The notes beneath the pieces are model-generated. The model saw only the letters and a program-made list of their open reading frames with translations. It ran no database searches and was not told the DNA's origin. A stretch of DNA of 64,000 nucleotides from Streptomyces monashensis (GTDB taxonomy: Bacteria; Actinomycetota; Actinomycetes; Streptomycetales; Streptomycetaceae): NCBI RefSeq assembly GCF_001866665.1, contig NZ_MLYO01000063.1:62001-126000 (forward strand), in the 5' to 3' direction. Shown here piece after piece: positions 52,322-62,392 of this stretch; the first letter of the stretch is position 1; each line of letters begins with the position of its first letter. A program made the translations under genes and the position numbers.

Positions 52322-52527
52322 CTACGCCGACTTCCGCTCTCCCGACCCCCGCCCCCGCGCATCGCGCGGGATCAGGTCGGGTTGACGTTGCATTGCGGGG
52401 CTCGACGAGGATCTTCAGCAACGTCTCGCGGTCCAGGTCGTGGACGCTCGTGATGACTGGCAGGCGGCCGATGAACTCCGGGATCATGCCGCGCTTCACC
52501 AGGCCATCCGGCCTGACGACCTCCGGC
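52322..52527 (-). pseudogene. Partial, internally deleted copy of clpX
   Basis: Two blocks match the 3' end of the intact clpX on the same strand. 52322-52390 matches 53328-53397 (stop-codon end, about 6 substitutions and one lost base). 52391-52527 matches about 53617-53753, giving the recognisable peptide GMIPEFIGRLPVITSVHDLD and RETLLKILVEPRNA. The ~220 bp between these blocks in clpX is missing. The fragment is not translatable as ClpX. Together with the intact gene it brackets the Uma2 gene, which points to an integration or recombination event at the clpX 3' end. Confidence 0.9.
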
Positions 52528-52628
52528 GCACAGCGATGGGGCACCTGAGGTCGGCTTACACCGATCGGCTGTCACCGGCTGCGGCTACGCTGAGTATCGA
52601 CTGGCCCACACTGCGAGGGAGACGCATC

Positions 52629-53246
52629 ATGTCAGTGATGCTGGAACGACCGACGATAAGCGGCACCGACCCCCACCGCTTCGAGGATCTGCTCAACGCC
52701 CTCGACGAGCTGCACGTGCCTGACGGCTTCAAGGCCGAGATCATCAAGGGGAACATCGTCGTGTCATTGTGGTCGAAGGCCTACCACCTCGACGTGATGG
52801 ACCTGGTCTGTGATCAGCTACGGGCTCGGCTGCCCGAGGGGCATCGGATCAGTGCCGCCCCTGCCTTGTACGTGTTCCCAGGCGTCGAGCGAGCGTATGG
52901 TCCCGACATTCATGCCGCACACCGAAGGACCCGCCGGACCGCAAGCAATCGTCTGGACGGCGACGGTCTCTCCTTCGTCGCCGAACTCACCTCGCCCTCT
53001 ACTCGCGACGACGACCTCACCGACAAAGTCGAGCGCTACGGGAAGTCAGGTGTGCCGGTCTACCTCCTTCTCGACATGCAGGAGGAACTCGCCACCGTTT
53101 ACTGGTCGCCGACCGTCAAGGGGTACGCGTCCCATCTCACCGTTCCGTTCGGCGAGAAGCTCCGCATTCCGGCGCCGTTCGACTGCACCCTCGACACGAC
53201 CGGATTCCAGGCACCCGCCGAGGATGACGAAGGCCCCGACGCCTGA
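52629..53246 (+). CDS. Uma2-family (DUF820) putative nuclease-fold protein
   Basis: 205 residues of the Uma2/DUF820 restriction-endonuclease-like fold. Features are EIIKGNIVVS near the N-terminus, YGPDIHAAHR in place of the usual PDhhV strand, FVAELTSPSTRDDDLTDK (E/D...SPS motif) and KVERYGKSGVPVYLLLDM. ATG 52629 has AGGGAG nine bases upstream. These proteins are abundant in Streptomyces and cyanobacteria; the function is not established. It lies between a clpX fragment and the intact clpX, so it is probably an acquired gene. Terminates at 53273-53311. Confidence 0.85.
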   Translation: MSVMLERPTISGTDPHRFEDLLNALDELHVPDGFKAEIIKGNIVVSLWSKAYHLDVMDLVCDQLRARLPEGHRISAAPALYVFPGVERAYGPDIHAAHRRTRRTASNRLDGDGLSFVAELTSPSTRDDDLTDKVERYGKSGVPVYLLLDMQEELATVYWSPTVKGYASHLTVPFGEKLRIPAPFDCTLDTTGFQAPAEDDEGPDA

Positions 53247-53272
53247 GGGGAGCGACAGGCGGCGGACACAGG

Positions 53273-53311
53273 AGAGGGGCTCCTGGCGTGGTTCTCGCCG
53301 GGAGCCCCTCT
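53273..53311. terminator. Bidirectional terminator between Uma2 gene and clpX
   Basis: A 16-bp stem with one G-U pair (53273-53288 with 53296-53311), placed between the convergent Uma2 gene and clpX. Confidence 0.9.
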
Positions 53312-53325
53312 TACCGCAGTACGGC

Positions 53326-54612
<1,287 letters not shown>

Positions 54613-54782
54613 GGTGTGCTTCCCCTTCGCCTGGGAGACGACCGGACGCTTTCGAGTCCAGCGGCTCCTGGTGCTGCCTTATGTCGACGGTACCTTGCCG
54701 GGCCCCGTGTTCGGGCCCCCCTTGGCAGGGTTCACTTTGACGTGCACCGTGCCAAGAGGGGCTCAGAGTATGCCGCTCCGCG

Positions 54783-55457
54783 TCAGCGGACCGCTTCGTT
54801 GTTCAGCTTGCGGGTGGAGATGATCTGGTCGACGAGGCCGTATTCCAGCGCCTCCTCGGCCGTGAGGATCTTGTCGCGCTCGATGTCCTCGCGGATCTTC
54901 TCCAGCGGCTGGTTCGAGTGCTTGGCCAGCATGTTCTCCAGCTGCTCACGCATCCGGGTGAACTCGTTGGCGATGATCTCCAGGTCGGAGAGCTGGCCGC
55001 GGCCGGTGGAGCCCGCCGGCTGGTGGATCAGCACGCGCGAGTTCGGCAGCGCCATGCGCTTGCCGGGCGTTCCGGCGGCGAGCAGGATGGCCGCGGCGGA
55101 GGCCGCCTGGCCCATGCAGACCGTCTGGATGTCGGGCTTCACGAACTGCATCGTGTCGTAGATCGCCGTGAGGGCGGTCATGTCGCCGCCGGGGCTGTTG
55201 ATGTAGATCGAGATGTCCCGGTCCGGGTCCATCGACTCCAGGCACAGCAGCTGCGCCATGACGTCGTTGGCGGAGGCGTCGTCGATCTGGACGCCCAGGA
55301 AGATCACGCGCTCCTCGAAGAGCTTCGCGTACGGGTCGTACTCGCGGATGCCCTGGGAGGTGCGCTCGACGAAGCGCGGGACGACGTAGCGGGCGTCGGG
55401 GCGGGGCCCTTCGTACATGCCGCTGGCGGCGCCGGGGAAGCCGGAGGAATTGGTCAT
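54783..55457 (-). CDS. clpP2: ClpP2, ATP-dependent Clp protease proteolytic subunit
   Basis: 224 residues. Serine protease with catalytic Ser in MGQAASAAAILL, His in LIHQPAGST and Asp in IERDKIL. ClpP1 and ClpP2 normally form a hetero-tetradecamer in actinobacteria. Start ATG 55457 (MTNSSGFPG). Second gene of the clpP1P2 operon, 67 bp after clpP1. Confidence 0.97.
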   Translation of the reverse strand: MTNSSGFPGAASGMYEGPRPDARYVVPRFVERTSQGIREYDPYAKLFEERVIFLGVQIDDASANDVMAQLLCLESMDPDRDISIYINSPGGDMTALTAIYDTMQFVKPDIQTVCMGQAASAAAILLAAGTPGKRMALPNSRVLIHQPAGSTGRGQLSDLEIIANEFTRMREQLENMLAKHSNQPLEKIREDIERDKILTAEEALEYGLVDQIISTRKLNNEAVR

Positions 55458-55524
55458 GGGGTTCACCGTCCTGGTGGCGTTCTGGGGGCTGGGGTCTCGG
55501 CGGTGCGTGGCGTGGCCGGGCCGG

Positions 55525-56184
55525 TCAGGCACCGGTGCCGCCGCCTCCCGGAACACCCGAGGCGTTCGTGATGATCTCGTCAATGAGACCGTACTCCTTG
55601 GCCTCTTCCGGGGTGAACCAGCGGTCGCGGTCGGCGTCGCGGAGGATCGTCTCGACGCTCTGGCCGGAGTGCCGCGCGGTCAGCTCGGTCATCGTCTTCT
55701 TGGTGCGCAGCAGGTACTGGGCCTGGATCTTGATGTCCGAGACCGTACCGCCCAGGCCCGCGGAGCCCTGGTGCATCATGATGTCCGTGTGCGGCAGGGA
55801 GAACCGCTTGCCGGCGGTGCCGCCGGTGAGCAGGAACTGGCCCATCGAGGCGGCCATGCCCATGCCGATCGTGACCACGTCGTTCGGGATGTACTGCATG
55901 GTGTCGTAGATCGCCATGCCGGCCGTCACCGAGCCGCCGGGGCTGTTGATGTACAGGTAGATGTCCTTGTCCGGGTCGGCGGCAAGGAGCAGCAGCTGTG
56001 CGGTGATCTTGTTGGCGATGTCGTCGTCAACCTGCTGGCCGAGGAAGATGATCCGCTCGCCGAGCAGCCGGTTGTAGACCTGGTCGCCGAGGCCACCACC
56101 GATGGAAGGCTCGCCGGCGGCGGAGGGCATCAGATTCGTCACGTATCCACCTGCTCGTCTTACGACGGCGCCGGGCCGTCTCAT
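55525..56184 (-). CDS. clpP1: ClpP1, ATP-dependent Clp protease proteolytic subunit
   Basis: 219 residues from ATG 56184 (MRRPGAVVRRAGGYV), with AAAGG upstream; an in-frame ATG at 56199 adds five residues. Catalytic Ser in MGMAASMGQFLL, His in MMHQGSAG and Asp in DADRDRWF. In Streptomyces, loss of clpP1 delays differentiation. The operon is expected to be activated by ClgR; a matching operator is at 56246. Confidence 0.97.
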   Translation of the reverse strand: MRRPGAVVRRAGGYVTNLMPSAAGEPSIGGGLGDQVYNRLLGERIIFLGQQVDDDIANKITAQLLLLAADPDKDIYLYINSPGGSVTAGMAIYDTMQYIPNDVVTIGMGMAASMGQFLLTGGTAGKRFSLPHTDIMMHQGSAGLGGTVSDIKIQAQYLLRTKKTMTELTARHSGQSVETILRDADRDRWFTPEEAKEYGLIDEIITNASGVPGGGGTGA

Positions 56185-56245
56185 TGTTCTGCCTTTCATG
56201 GACCCTAACGCGATGCTCCCTCCCGGGAATCCCGCAGATGACGGT

Positions 56246-56259
56246 GTTCGCCGGGGGCG
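56246..56259 (-). promoter_or_regulatory. Putative ClgR operator upstream of clpP1P2
   Basis: GTTCGC-CGGGG-GCG matches the published Streptomyces ClgR operator form GTTCGC-N5-GCG, as recalled from the literature. It lies about 62 bp upstream of the clpP1 start, the expected place for activation. Confidence 0.7.
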
Positions 56260-56405
56260 TAGCGGCTCCGCCGGGTGCCGGGTGCCTCTCGCCGTCGGAT
56301 GTGCGGTGCGTCGGCGGCTGCGGGTCCGTCGTGGCGTGTCGCGCCCTCGCGGCGGAGCCGCACATCGATGCAGCCCCGCGCCCCATGGGGCTGGTCAGTC
56401 CCCAG

Positions 56406-56458
56406 GTACGACGAACGGGCCCCCGGGGCGGAAGCCGTCCCAGGGGCCCGTCGTACGT
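56406..56458 (-). terminator. Terminator after tig
   Basis: A long imperfect stem: GTACGACG..CGGGCCCC / GGGGCCCG..CGTCGTAC with an inner CCGTCCC/GGGGCGG part. It lies directly past the tig stop on the minus strand and upstream of the clpP1 promoter. Confidence 0.8.
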
Positions 56459-56483
56459 GCCTTACAGGCGCCGCAGGGCCGGC

Positions 56484-57860
56484 TCAGCCCTCGGTCTTCT
56501 CCTCGGAGGTCTCCGACGCCTCGGCGGCCTCGGTCTCCGTCTCCTCGTCCTCGTCGTCCAGGTCGACGATCTCGCCGTTGGTGTCCTTCACCGTGGCGGC
56601 CTCGACCACGACGGCCAGGGCCTTGCCGCGGGCGACCTCGCCGACCAGGAGCGGCACCTGGCCACCCTCGACGACGGCCTGGGCGAACTGGTCGGGGGAC
56701 ATGCCGGAGGAGGCGGCGCGCCGCATGAGGTGCTCGGTGAGCTCCTCCTGGTTGACGTTCAGCTGCTCCTTCTTGACCAGCTCGTCGAGGACGAACTGGG
56801 TCTTGATGCCCTTGACCGCGGCCTCCCGGGTCTCGGTCTCGAACTCCTCGGCGGTCTTGCCCTGGATCTCCAGGTACTTCGCCAGGTCGAGGCCCATCTG
56901 GCCGAGCTGGTGGTGCTCCAGGTTGTGCTTGCGGGTGTTGACCTCGTCCTCGAGCAGCTTCTCGGGGACCGGGACCTCGACCAGCTCGAGGAGCTTCTCC
57001 AGGACGCGCTCCTGGGCCTGGGTGGCCTGGTCGAACTGCTTCATGTTGGCCAGGCGCTTGCGGCTGTCGGCCTTCAGCTCGTCCAGGGTGTCGAACTCGG
57101 AGGCGAGCTGCGCGAAGTCGTCGTCCAGCTCGGGGAGTTCGCGGGCGGCGACCTGGGTGACCTTGACGGTGACCTCGGACTCCTTGCCGGCCGCGGAGCC
57201 GCCCTTCAGCTCGGAGGTGAAGGTGGCCTCGCCACCGGCCTCCAGGCCCTTCACGGCGTCGTCGATGCCGTCGAGCAGCTCGCCGGAGCCGATGGTGTAG
57301 GAGACGCCGTTCGCGATGCCGTCCTCCAGCACCTCGCCGTCGACCTTGGCCTCCAGGTCGATGGTGACGACGTCGCCGTCCTCGGCGGCGCGCTCGACCG
57401 GGGAGGTGGAGGCGAAGCGCTCGCGGAGCTGCTCGACCGACTTCTCGACGTCCTCGTCGGTGACCTCGACGGCGTCGACCTCGACCTCGATGCCGGAGTA
57501 GTCCGGGATCTCCAGGGCGGGGCGGACGTCGACCTCGGCGGTGAAGTTCAGCGTCTCGCCGTCCTTCAGCTCCGTGATGTCGACCTCGGGCTGGCCCAGC
57601 GGGTCCAGCTCGGCCTCGTTGACCGCCTCGGTGTAGAACTTCGGGAGCGCGTCGTTGACGGCCTCCTCCAGCACCGCACCGCGGCCGAACCGCTGGTCGA
57701 TGACCCGGGCCGGGATCTTGCCCTTGCGGAAGCCCTTCACCGTGACCTGCTGGTTGATCTTCTTGTACGCCGCGTCGAGGCTGTCCTTGAGCTCCTCGAA
57801 GGGCACCTCGACAGTGAGCCGAACCCGGGTCGGGTTCAGGGTCTCCACGGCGCTCTTCAC
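56484..57860 (-). CDS. tig: Trigger factor
   Basis: 458 residues. Ribosome-bound chaperone and peptidyl-prolyl isomerase. The N-terminal ribosome-binding domain carries the signature GFRKGKIPARVIDQRFG (about residues 44-60). A central FKBP-like domain (about 155-245) and a long helical C-terminal domain follow. An acidic tail of DEDEETETEAAEASE ends the protein, as in other actinobacterial trigger factors. GTG 57860 (VKSAVETLNPTRVRL) with AAGGAG upstream; the open frame further upstream is not homologous. Upstream lies tRNA-Pro on the same strand. Confidence 0.96.
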   Translation of the reverse strand: MKSAVETLNPTRVRLTVEVPFEELKDSLDAAYKKINQQVTVKGFRKGKIPARVIDQRFGRGAVLEEAVNDALPKFYTEAVNEAELDPLGQPEVDITELKDGETLNFTAEVDVRPALEIPDYSGIEVEVDAVEVTDEDVEKSVEQLRERFASTSPVERAAEDGDVVTIDLEAKVDGEVLEDGIANGVSYTIGSGELLDGIDDAVKGLEAGGEATFTSELKGGSAAGKESEVTVKVTQVAARELPELDDDFAQLASEFDTLDELKADSRKRLANMKQFDQATQAQERVLEKLLELVEVPVPEKLLEDEVNTRKHNLEHHQLGQMGLDLAKYLEIQGKTAEEFETETREAAVKGIKTQFVLDELVKKEQLNVNQEELTEHLMRRAASSGMSPDQFAQAVVEGGQVPLLVGEVARGKALAVVVEAATVKDTNGEIVDLDDEDEETETEAAEASETSEEKTEG

Positions 57861-58050
57861 GGTTCGGTCTCCTTGTGGCTGACTTCTTGGTTTCTGCCGG
57901 AGCCAGACAGGTCCGGCGGATTCGTCGCCCGGAGGAGTACGTAGGCCATGGGGCCGGGACACACGGGCGCGCAGCTTGCATAGTAACCGCAGCCGGTCAG
58001 CGCCCCAAAAGGCGATCATCGCGACGGATCGTCACGACGCCGTGAGCCGG

Positions 58051-58127
58051 TGGTCGGGGTGGCGGGATTTGAACCCACGGCCTTCCGCTCCCAAAGCGGA
58101 CGCGCTACCAAGCTGCGCCACACCCCG
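58051..58127 (-). tRNA. tRNA-Pro (anticodon TGG), CCA encoded
   Basis: A 77-nt cloverleaf on the minus strand: acceptor CGGGGTG/CACCCCG, D arm GCGCAGC...GCGC, anticodon stem TCCGC/GCGGA around TTTGGGA (anticodon TGG), T arm GTGGG-TTCAAAT-CCCGC and discriminator A followed by genomic CCA. Confidence 0.97.
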
Positions 58128-58318
58128 TCTGGTGCGACACGTAGGGTACATGCCCCAGCCGCCCGCGTCGGCCGCATTCTCCGGGGCGGCGCACGGGAGG
58201 GCCCAGGGTGGCTCGCGCAGGGCCGGCGGAGCGCCGGAGCGGAAGCCGTTGGCCTCGGCGCCGGGCGACCCGCTACGATGCCTCCAGTGCCGAGGTCACC
58301 GACCTGCGGCGCACGCTT

Positions 58319-58389
58319 GCGGGCGTAGCTCAATGGTAGAGCCCTAGTCTTCCAAACTAGCTACGCGGGTTCGATTCCCGTCGCCCGCT
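58319..58389 (+). tRNA. tRNA-Gly (anticodon TCC)
   Basis: A 71-nt cloverleaf: acceptor GCGGGCG/CGCCCGC, D arm TAGCTCAATGGTAGAGC, anticodon stem CTAGT/ACTAG around CTTCCAA (anticodon TCC), T arm GCGGG-TTCGATT-CCCGT. CCA is not encoded. Confidence 0.97.
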
Positions 58390-58397
58390 CTGTATGC

Positions 58398-58442
58398 CGA
58401 AGGCCCAGGTGAGAGGACGTCCTCCTCTTCCCTGGGCCTTCG
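58398..58442. terminator. Terminator between tRNA-Gly and the 58459 gene
   Basis: A 12-bp perfect stem CGAAGGCCCAGG / CCTGGGCCTTCG (58398-58409 and 58431-58442), with a partly self-complementary loop. It can serve the tRNA (+) and the small membrane gene (-). Confidence 0.88.
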
Positions 58443-58458
58443 CTTGTCCCGGGGCCGC

Positions 58459-58653
58459 TCAGAACTTGATCGAGTTGATGGACTGCGCTATCGAGTCCAG
58501 GAACCGCGTGATGGAGGGGGCCATGCCGGTGGAGGCCAGGAAGAAGCCGAACAGTACGGCGACGATGGCGGGACCCGCCTTGATGTTGCCCCCGCGGATC
58601 AGCACCACCAGGACGACCGCCAACAGCAACACCACAGACAGTGAAATGGCCAC
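58459..58653 (-). CDS. Small conserved-looking membrane protein
   Basis: 64 residues from GTG 58653. A strong hydrophobic segment LSVVLLLAVVLVVLIRG is followed by GPAIVAVLFGFFLASTG, then SITRFLDSIAQSINSIKF, an amphipathic C-terminus. Two transmembrane helices are likely. It has good codon bias and its own terminator. No function known; proteins of this kind are widespread in streptomycetes. Confidence 0.82.
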   Translation of the reverse strand: MAISLSVVLLLAVVLVVLIRGGNIKAGPAIVAVLFGFFLASTGMAPSITRFLDSIAQSINSIKF

Positions 58654-59084
58654 AACTGATCACACCCTAGGTCGGTCCGCTCTCCCGGCCCGGAGGTACG
58701 GCCCGCACCCCCGCCAGAACCATCGTGCCACCAACCGGGGCACGCTATGCGGCCCATGACGGAACGTCGGGGATACATCAGGGGCGGGACGCCGGATACC
58801 GGACGGGTTCGAGCGAAGCGACGCCTGGCAATTAGGCCACCGCAACCGGAGCGACTCCCCCGGTAATTACGCCACTTCGTTTCCACCTCCACACATCCTG
58901 TGCGCAGGTAATTCGAATTGATCGCACAGAGCAGCAATATGCCCCATTTAGTGGGTATGAATGGGGACATCTCGGGTGAATCGGCGATCCAAGTGCATGT
59001 AAATCATGGGACATTCGAAGACATTAACGAGGAATGACCGGGCGGGTTTTACGAAATTCCGCGGCCGAGGCTAGGGTGCCTCAG
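58654..59084. promoter_or_regulatory. Intergenic region with imperfect AATTA direct repeats
   Basis: 431 bp without a credible gene. GGCAATTAGGCCAC (58827-58840) and GGTAATTACGCCAC (58862-58875) are 14-bp near-identical direct repeats, 35 bp apart, and a third GGTAATT occurs near 58908. The region from 58860 to 59030 is markedly AT-rich for this genome. It probably holds the promoters of the small membrane gene and the acyltransferase. Confidence 0.4.
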
Positions 59085-60272
59085 ATGTTCGACGCCGCTT
59101 CGCCTCTCGGTCACTTCCGCAGGGCACTTCCTCCGTCGCGCGTGCCGGCGGACGGGGTGCCCGGTCCGCGTACCCCGGCCGGTGCGCGGGAGCGGCAGCC
59201 TCCGGCCGGCAGACCGGGCGCATCGCGCGACGCGTTCTTCGACAACGTCAAGTACCTGGCGATCGTGCTGGTGGCCGCGGGCCACTGCTGGGCGCCGCTC
59301 AAGGGCGACAGCCGCGTCCTCGAAGGCCTCTACAACGTCGTGTACACCTTCCACATGCCGGCGTTCGTCATCATCTCCGGCTACTTCTCGCGCAGCTTCG
59401 ACATGCGCCCCGACCGGCTGAAGCGCCTGGTCACCGGGATCGCCGTGCCGTATGTCGTGTTCCAGACGGCGTATCTGCTGTTCCGGCGCTTCGTCGGCCA
59501 CTCCCCCGAGCCGTTCGACCTCGTCTCCCCCTGGTACCTGACGTGGTTCCTGTGCGCGCTGTTCGTCTGGCGCCTGAGCAGCCCCCTGTGGAAACTGGTG
59601 CGCCGGCCCGTGCCGGTCGCGCTCGGGATCGCCATGGTCGGCTCGGTCTCCATGGGCACCGGGGGCGCCCTGGACTTCGGGCGCGTCCTGCAGTTCCTGC
59701 CCTTCTTCGTGCTGGGCCTGAGGCTGGAACCCGAGCACTTCACCGTGCTGCGCCGCAGGTGGGTGCGGATCGCGTCGGTGCCGGTGGCCGCGGTGGCGCT
59801 GGCGGTCGGCTGGTGGAGCGCGCCGCGGCTGGACGACAACTGGTTCTACCGGGAGAGCGCCGCGCAGAAGCTGGGCGCGCCGTGGTGGACCGGCCCGCTC
59901 ATGACGCTGGCGCTGTTCGCCTGTGCGCTGCTGCTGACCGCCGTCTTCTTCGCGTGGGTGCCACGGCGCAGGACGTGGTTCACCGCGCTCGGCGCGGGCA
60001 CCCTGTACGGCTACCTGCTGCACGGCTTCGTGGTGAAGACCGCCACCTACGGCGGCTGGTTCGACCACGCCTGGCTGCACGGCCCGCTCGGCGAGATCCT
60101 CGTGACGCTGCTGGCGGGCGCCGTCGTCACGCTCCTGTGCACCAAGCCGGTCCAGCGGGTCTTCCGCTTCGCGATGGAGCCGAGGATGGGGTGGGCGTTC
60201 CGCCAGGACGCGGCAGAACTCGCCCGCGAGCTGGAGAAGAAGGCCGCGGTCCGGGAGTCGGTCACCGCCTAG
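59085..60272 (+). CDS. Acyltransferase 3 family membrane protein
   Basis: 395 residues with about ten transmembrane segments of the acyltransferase_3 (OafA/WecH-like) fold. It begins after a ~45-residue Pro/Arg-rich cytoplasmic part with RDAFFDNVKYLAIVLVAAGH, the catalytic-type His. The YTFHMPAFVIISGYFS loop and the C-terminal YGYLLHGFVV are typical. It probably O-acylates a carbohydrate or lipid at the membrane. ATG 59085 is preferred, with AGGG at a plausible distance. The acceptor is unknown. Confidence 0.88.
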   Translation: MFDAASPLGHFRRALPPSRVPADGVPGPRTPAGARERQPPAGRPGASRDAFFDNVKYLAIVLVAAGHCWAPLKGDSRVLEGLYNVVYTFHMPAFVIISGYFSRSFDMRPDRLKRLVTGIAVPYVVFQTAYLLFRRFVGHSPEPFDLVSPWYLTWFLCALFVWRLSSPLWKLVRRPVPVALGIAMVGSVSMGTGGALDFGRVLQFLPFFVLGLRLEPEHFTVLRRRWVRIASVPVAAVALAVGWWSAPRLDDNWFYRESAAQKLGAPWWTGPLMTLALFACALLLTAVFFAWVPRRRTWFTALGAGTLYGYLLHGFVVKTATYGGWFDHAWLHGPLGEILVTLLAGAVVTLLCTKPVQRVFRFAMEPRMGWAFRQDAAELARELEKKAAVRESVTA

Positions 60273-60281
60273 CTGCCCGGC

Positions 60282-60833
60282 TCACGCTTCGCCTCCCTCT
60301 TCACCTCTCCCTTCGTCTCGCTCTTCGCCGAGGCCGAGCAGCGCGCGCATCCGCGCGTACTTCTCGGTCAGCCGGCTGCGGGTCGGCTCGGCCAGGACCG
60401 CGAGGCGTTCCGGGTCGGCGTTGTGCGCCAGGTCGGCCTCCTTCACCAGGCGTGCGCCCGGGGTGGCGAGAATCCGCCGCGCGTACGCCGCCGGCTCCTC
60501 CCCCGCCCGCTTGGTGAGGGCGTCGACGACTGCCTTGGTGCGCTCGGTCAGGGCGGCGGCCGCCAGCCACTCCCGGCTGAGCGCGTCGTCCTCGACGGCG
60601 TCGTGCAGCCAGGCCGCCGCGATCTGCTCCGCATCCCCGCCGCGGACGCGCACGCCCTCGGCGACGGCGGCGAGGTGCCCGGCGTACGGCCGTCCCGCCT
60701 TGTCGGTCTGCCCCGCGTGAGCGGCCCGCGCCAGAGCCTCCACCTCGGCGAGCGTCAGCAGGGGCGCGGGAGCGGGCGTCGGCTCGGGCACGGGCACGGG
60801 CACGGATGACGAGGAGGGCGTGGACTGTGTCAT
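60282..60833 (-). CDS. HD-domain phosphohydrolase-like protein
   Basis: 183 residues. After a Pro/Ala/Val-rich start comes ALARAAHAGQTDKAGRPYAG, then the HD motif AAWLHDAVEDD, and KEADLAHNADPERL. This resembles the N-terminal (p)ppGpp hydrolase-like HD proteins (MESH1/SpoT-type HD), but it is shorter and the nucleotide specificity cannot be judged. ATG 60833 (MTQSTPSSSS). It ends 9 bp after the convergent acyltransferase stop. Confidence 0.85.
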   Translation of the reverse strand: MTQSTPSSSSVPVPVPEPTPAPAPLLTLAEVEALARAAHAGQTDKAGRPYAGHLAAVAEGVRVRGGDAEQIAAAWLHDAVEDDALSREWLAAAALTERTKAVVDALTKRAGEEPAAYARRILATPGARLVKEADLAHNADPERLAVLAEPTRSRLTEKYARMRALLGLGEERDEGRGEEGGEA

Positions 60834-60999
60834 CGCCCCAGTGTGCCGCGTACCCGATGCGCACGGGCCCCTGCCCGATGCCCCGCGCTGCCGTCGAACG
60901 CGGTACCGGGTCACCCACGTGTCCGGAGCAGCCGTCCGCACGTCTCCCGCCCGACGTCCTCCGTGCCCCGCCGACGGGGGCACCCGGGCACAGGACGGA

Positions 61000-62184
61000 T
61001 CAGTGGGACGGCGTCGGTGCCGAGGGTGTCGACTGGCGGCAGATCAGGAGCAGGGCCCGGTCGTCGTTGACGTCCTTGGCCACGGCTTCGATCAGATGCC
61101 AGGCGGCGCCGTGGAAGCCGCCGGCGACGTAGCGGTCGGCCTCGCCGGTGAGGCGGTCCATGCCCTCGACGATGTCCCGGTCGGAGGTCTCCACCAGGCC
61201 GTCGGTGAAGAGCATCAGGACGTCGCCCGGGCGCAGCGAGCCCTTCACGGGGTCGAACTGCGCGCCGTCGTACACCCCGAGCAGCGGGCCCTCGGCGGCC
61301 TTCTCCTCCCAGCGGCCGCTGCCCGCGCTGAGCTGGAGGCCAGGCGGATGGCCGGCGGTGTAGAGCTCGTAGTCCCCGGAGTCGAGGTCGAGGACGAGGT
61401 GGATGGAGGTGGCGAAGCCCTCGTCCCAGTCCTGGCGGAGGAGGTAGCCGTTCGCGGCGGGGAGGAAGGCGTGCGGGGGCAGGGAGCCGAGGAGGCCGCC
61501 GAAGGCGCCCGACAGGAGGAGGGCGCGCGAGCCCGCGTCCATGCCCTTGCCGGAGACGTCCGTGAGCACGACCTCCAGGGTGCGGCCGCCGTTCGTACGG
61601 GCCGCGACGACGAAGTCGCCGGAGAAGGACTGCCCGCCGGCCGGCCGCAGCGCCATCTCGTTGTGCCAGCCCTGCGGCAGCTTCGGCAGTTTGCTCTGTA
61701 CCCGGATCCGCTCGCGCAGGTCGAACAGCATGGTGCCGCCGCGCCGCCAGGGCACGCCGACCCGGCTGCGGAACTGGGCCGTGAGCAGGCCGAAGAAGCC
61801 GCAGGCCGCGACCACCAGGACCACTCCCGGGGTGACACGTGACGGCCCCTCCGTGTACGGGCCCAGGCGGACCGACTCCACGATCAGGGCGGTCGCCCCG
61901 GCCGCGTAGAGTCCGAGCAGGCTCGCCGGGCGCAGCAGCAGGCCGCCCGCGACGATCGGCAGCACCAGCGTGGCCGGGGAGCACCACACCGAGTCGACCA
62001 GGGTCATGGCCATGAGGACCGGGATGGTCAGCAGCAGTCCGGCGAACGCGATCCAGTCCGAGCCGTCGCCGCGGAAGTAGTCCACGGCGCTTCTGCGCAG
62101 GCCGGTGCGGACCCGGTGCCACTGCATCTTCCACCGGGCCGTGAACGTCTCGGCCTTCGCGCGCCGCTGTCGTCCTGCTGCCAT
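61000..62184 (-). CDS. Membrane-anchored SpoIIE-type PP2C phosphatase
   Basis: 394 residues. The N-terminal part has about four hydrophobic segments (WIAFAGLLLTIPVLMAMTLV, LVLPIVAGGLLL and others) up to about residue 135. The SpoIIE phosphatase domain follows (about 160-390): FSGDFVVAA, TDVSGKGMDAG, FTDGLVETSDRD and DDRALLLI, with all metal-binding aspartates. No HATPase domain. It probably dephosphorylates an anti-anti-sigma factor. Third SpoIIE-type gene in the window. ATG 62184. Confidence 0.93.
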   Translation of the reverse strand: MAAGRQRRAKAETFTARWKMQWHRVRTGLRRSAVDYFRGDGSDWIAFAGLLLTIPVLMAMTLVDSVWCSPATLVLPIVAGGLLLRPASLLGLYAAGATALIVESVRLGPYTEGPSRVTPGVVLVVAACGFFGLLTAQFRSRVGVPWRRGGTMLFDLRERIRVQSKLPKLPQGWHNEMALRPAGGQSFSGDFVVAARTNGGRTLEVVLTDVSGKGMDAGSRALLLSGAFGGLLGSLPPHAFLPAANGYLLRQDWDEGFATSIHLVLDLDSGDYELYTAGHPPGLQLSAGSGRWEEKAAEGPLLGVYDGAQFDPVKGSLRPGDVLMLFTDGLVETSDRDIVEGMDRLTGEADRYVAGGFHGAAWHLIEAVAKDVNDDRALLLICRQSTPSAPTPSH

Positions 62185-62392
62185 TAGTTCGCGACCCTAT
62201 CCATCGGACCGGTTGCTTGGCACGGGAGGTCCCACTTGTCCCCCCTCCGGGGCTTCTCCGGGGCTCGTCCGGTGCTCTTCCGGGGCTCCTGCGCGCAGTT
62301 GGTCCTCACAGTGAACGGCACGCGCGGCCGCCGCGCTCCCACCCCGGGCAAATTCGCTGGCTCGGGCCGGGCCGCCTTGATAGGCATGGGCC

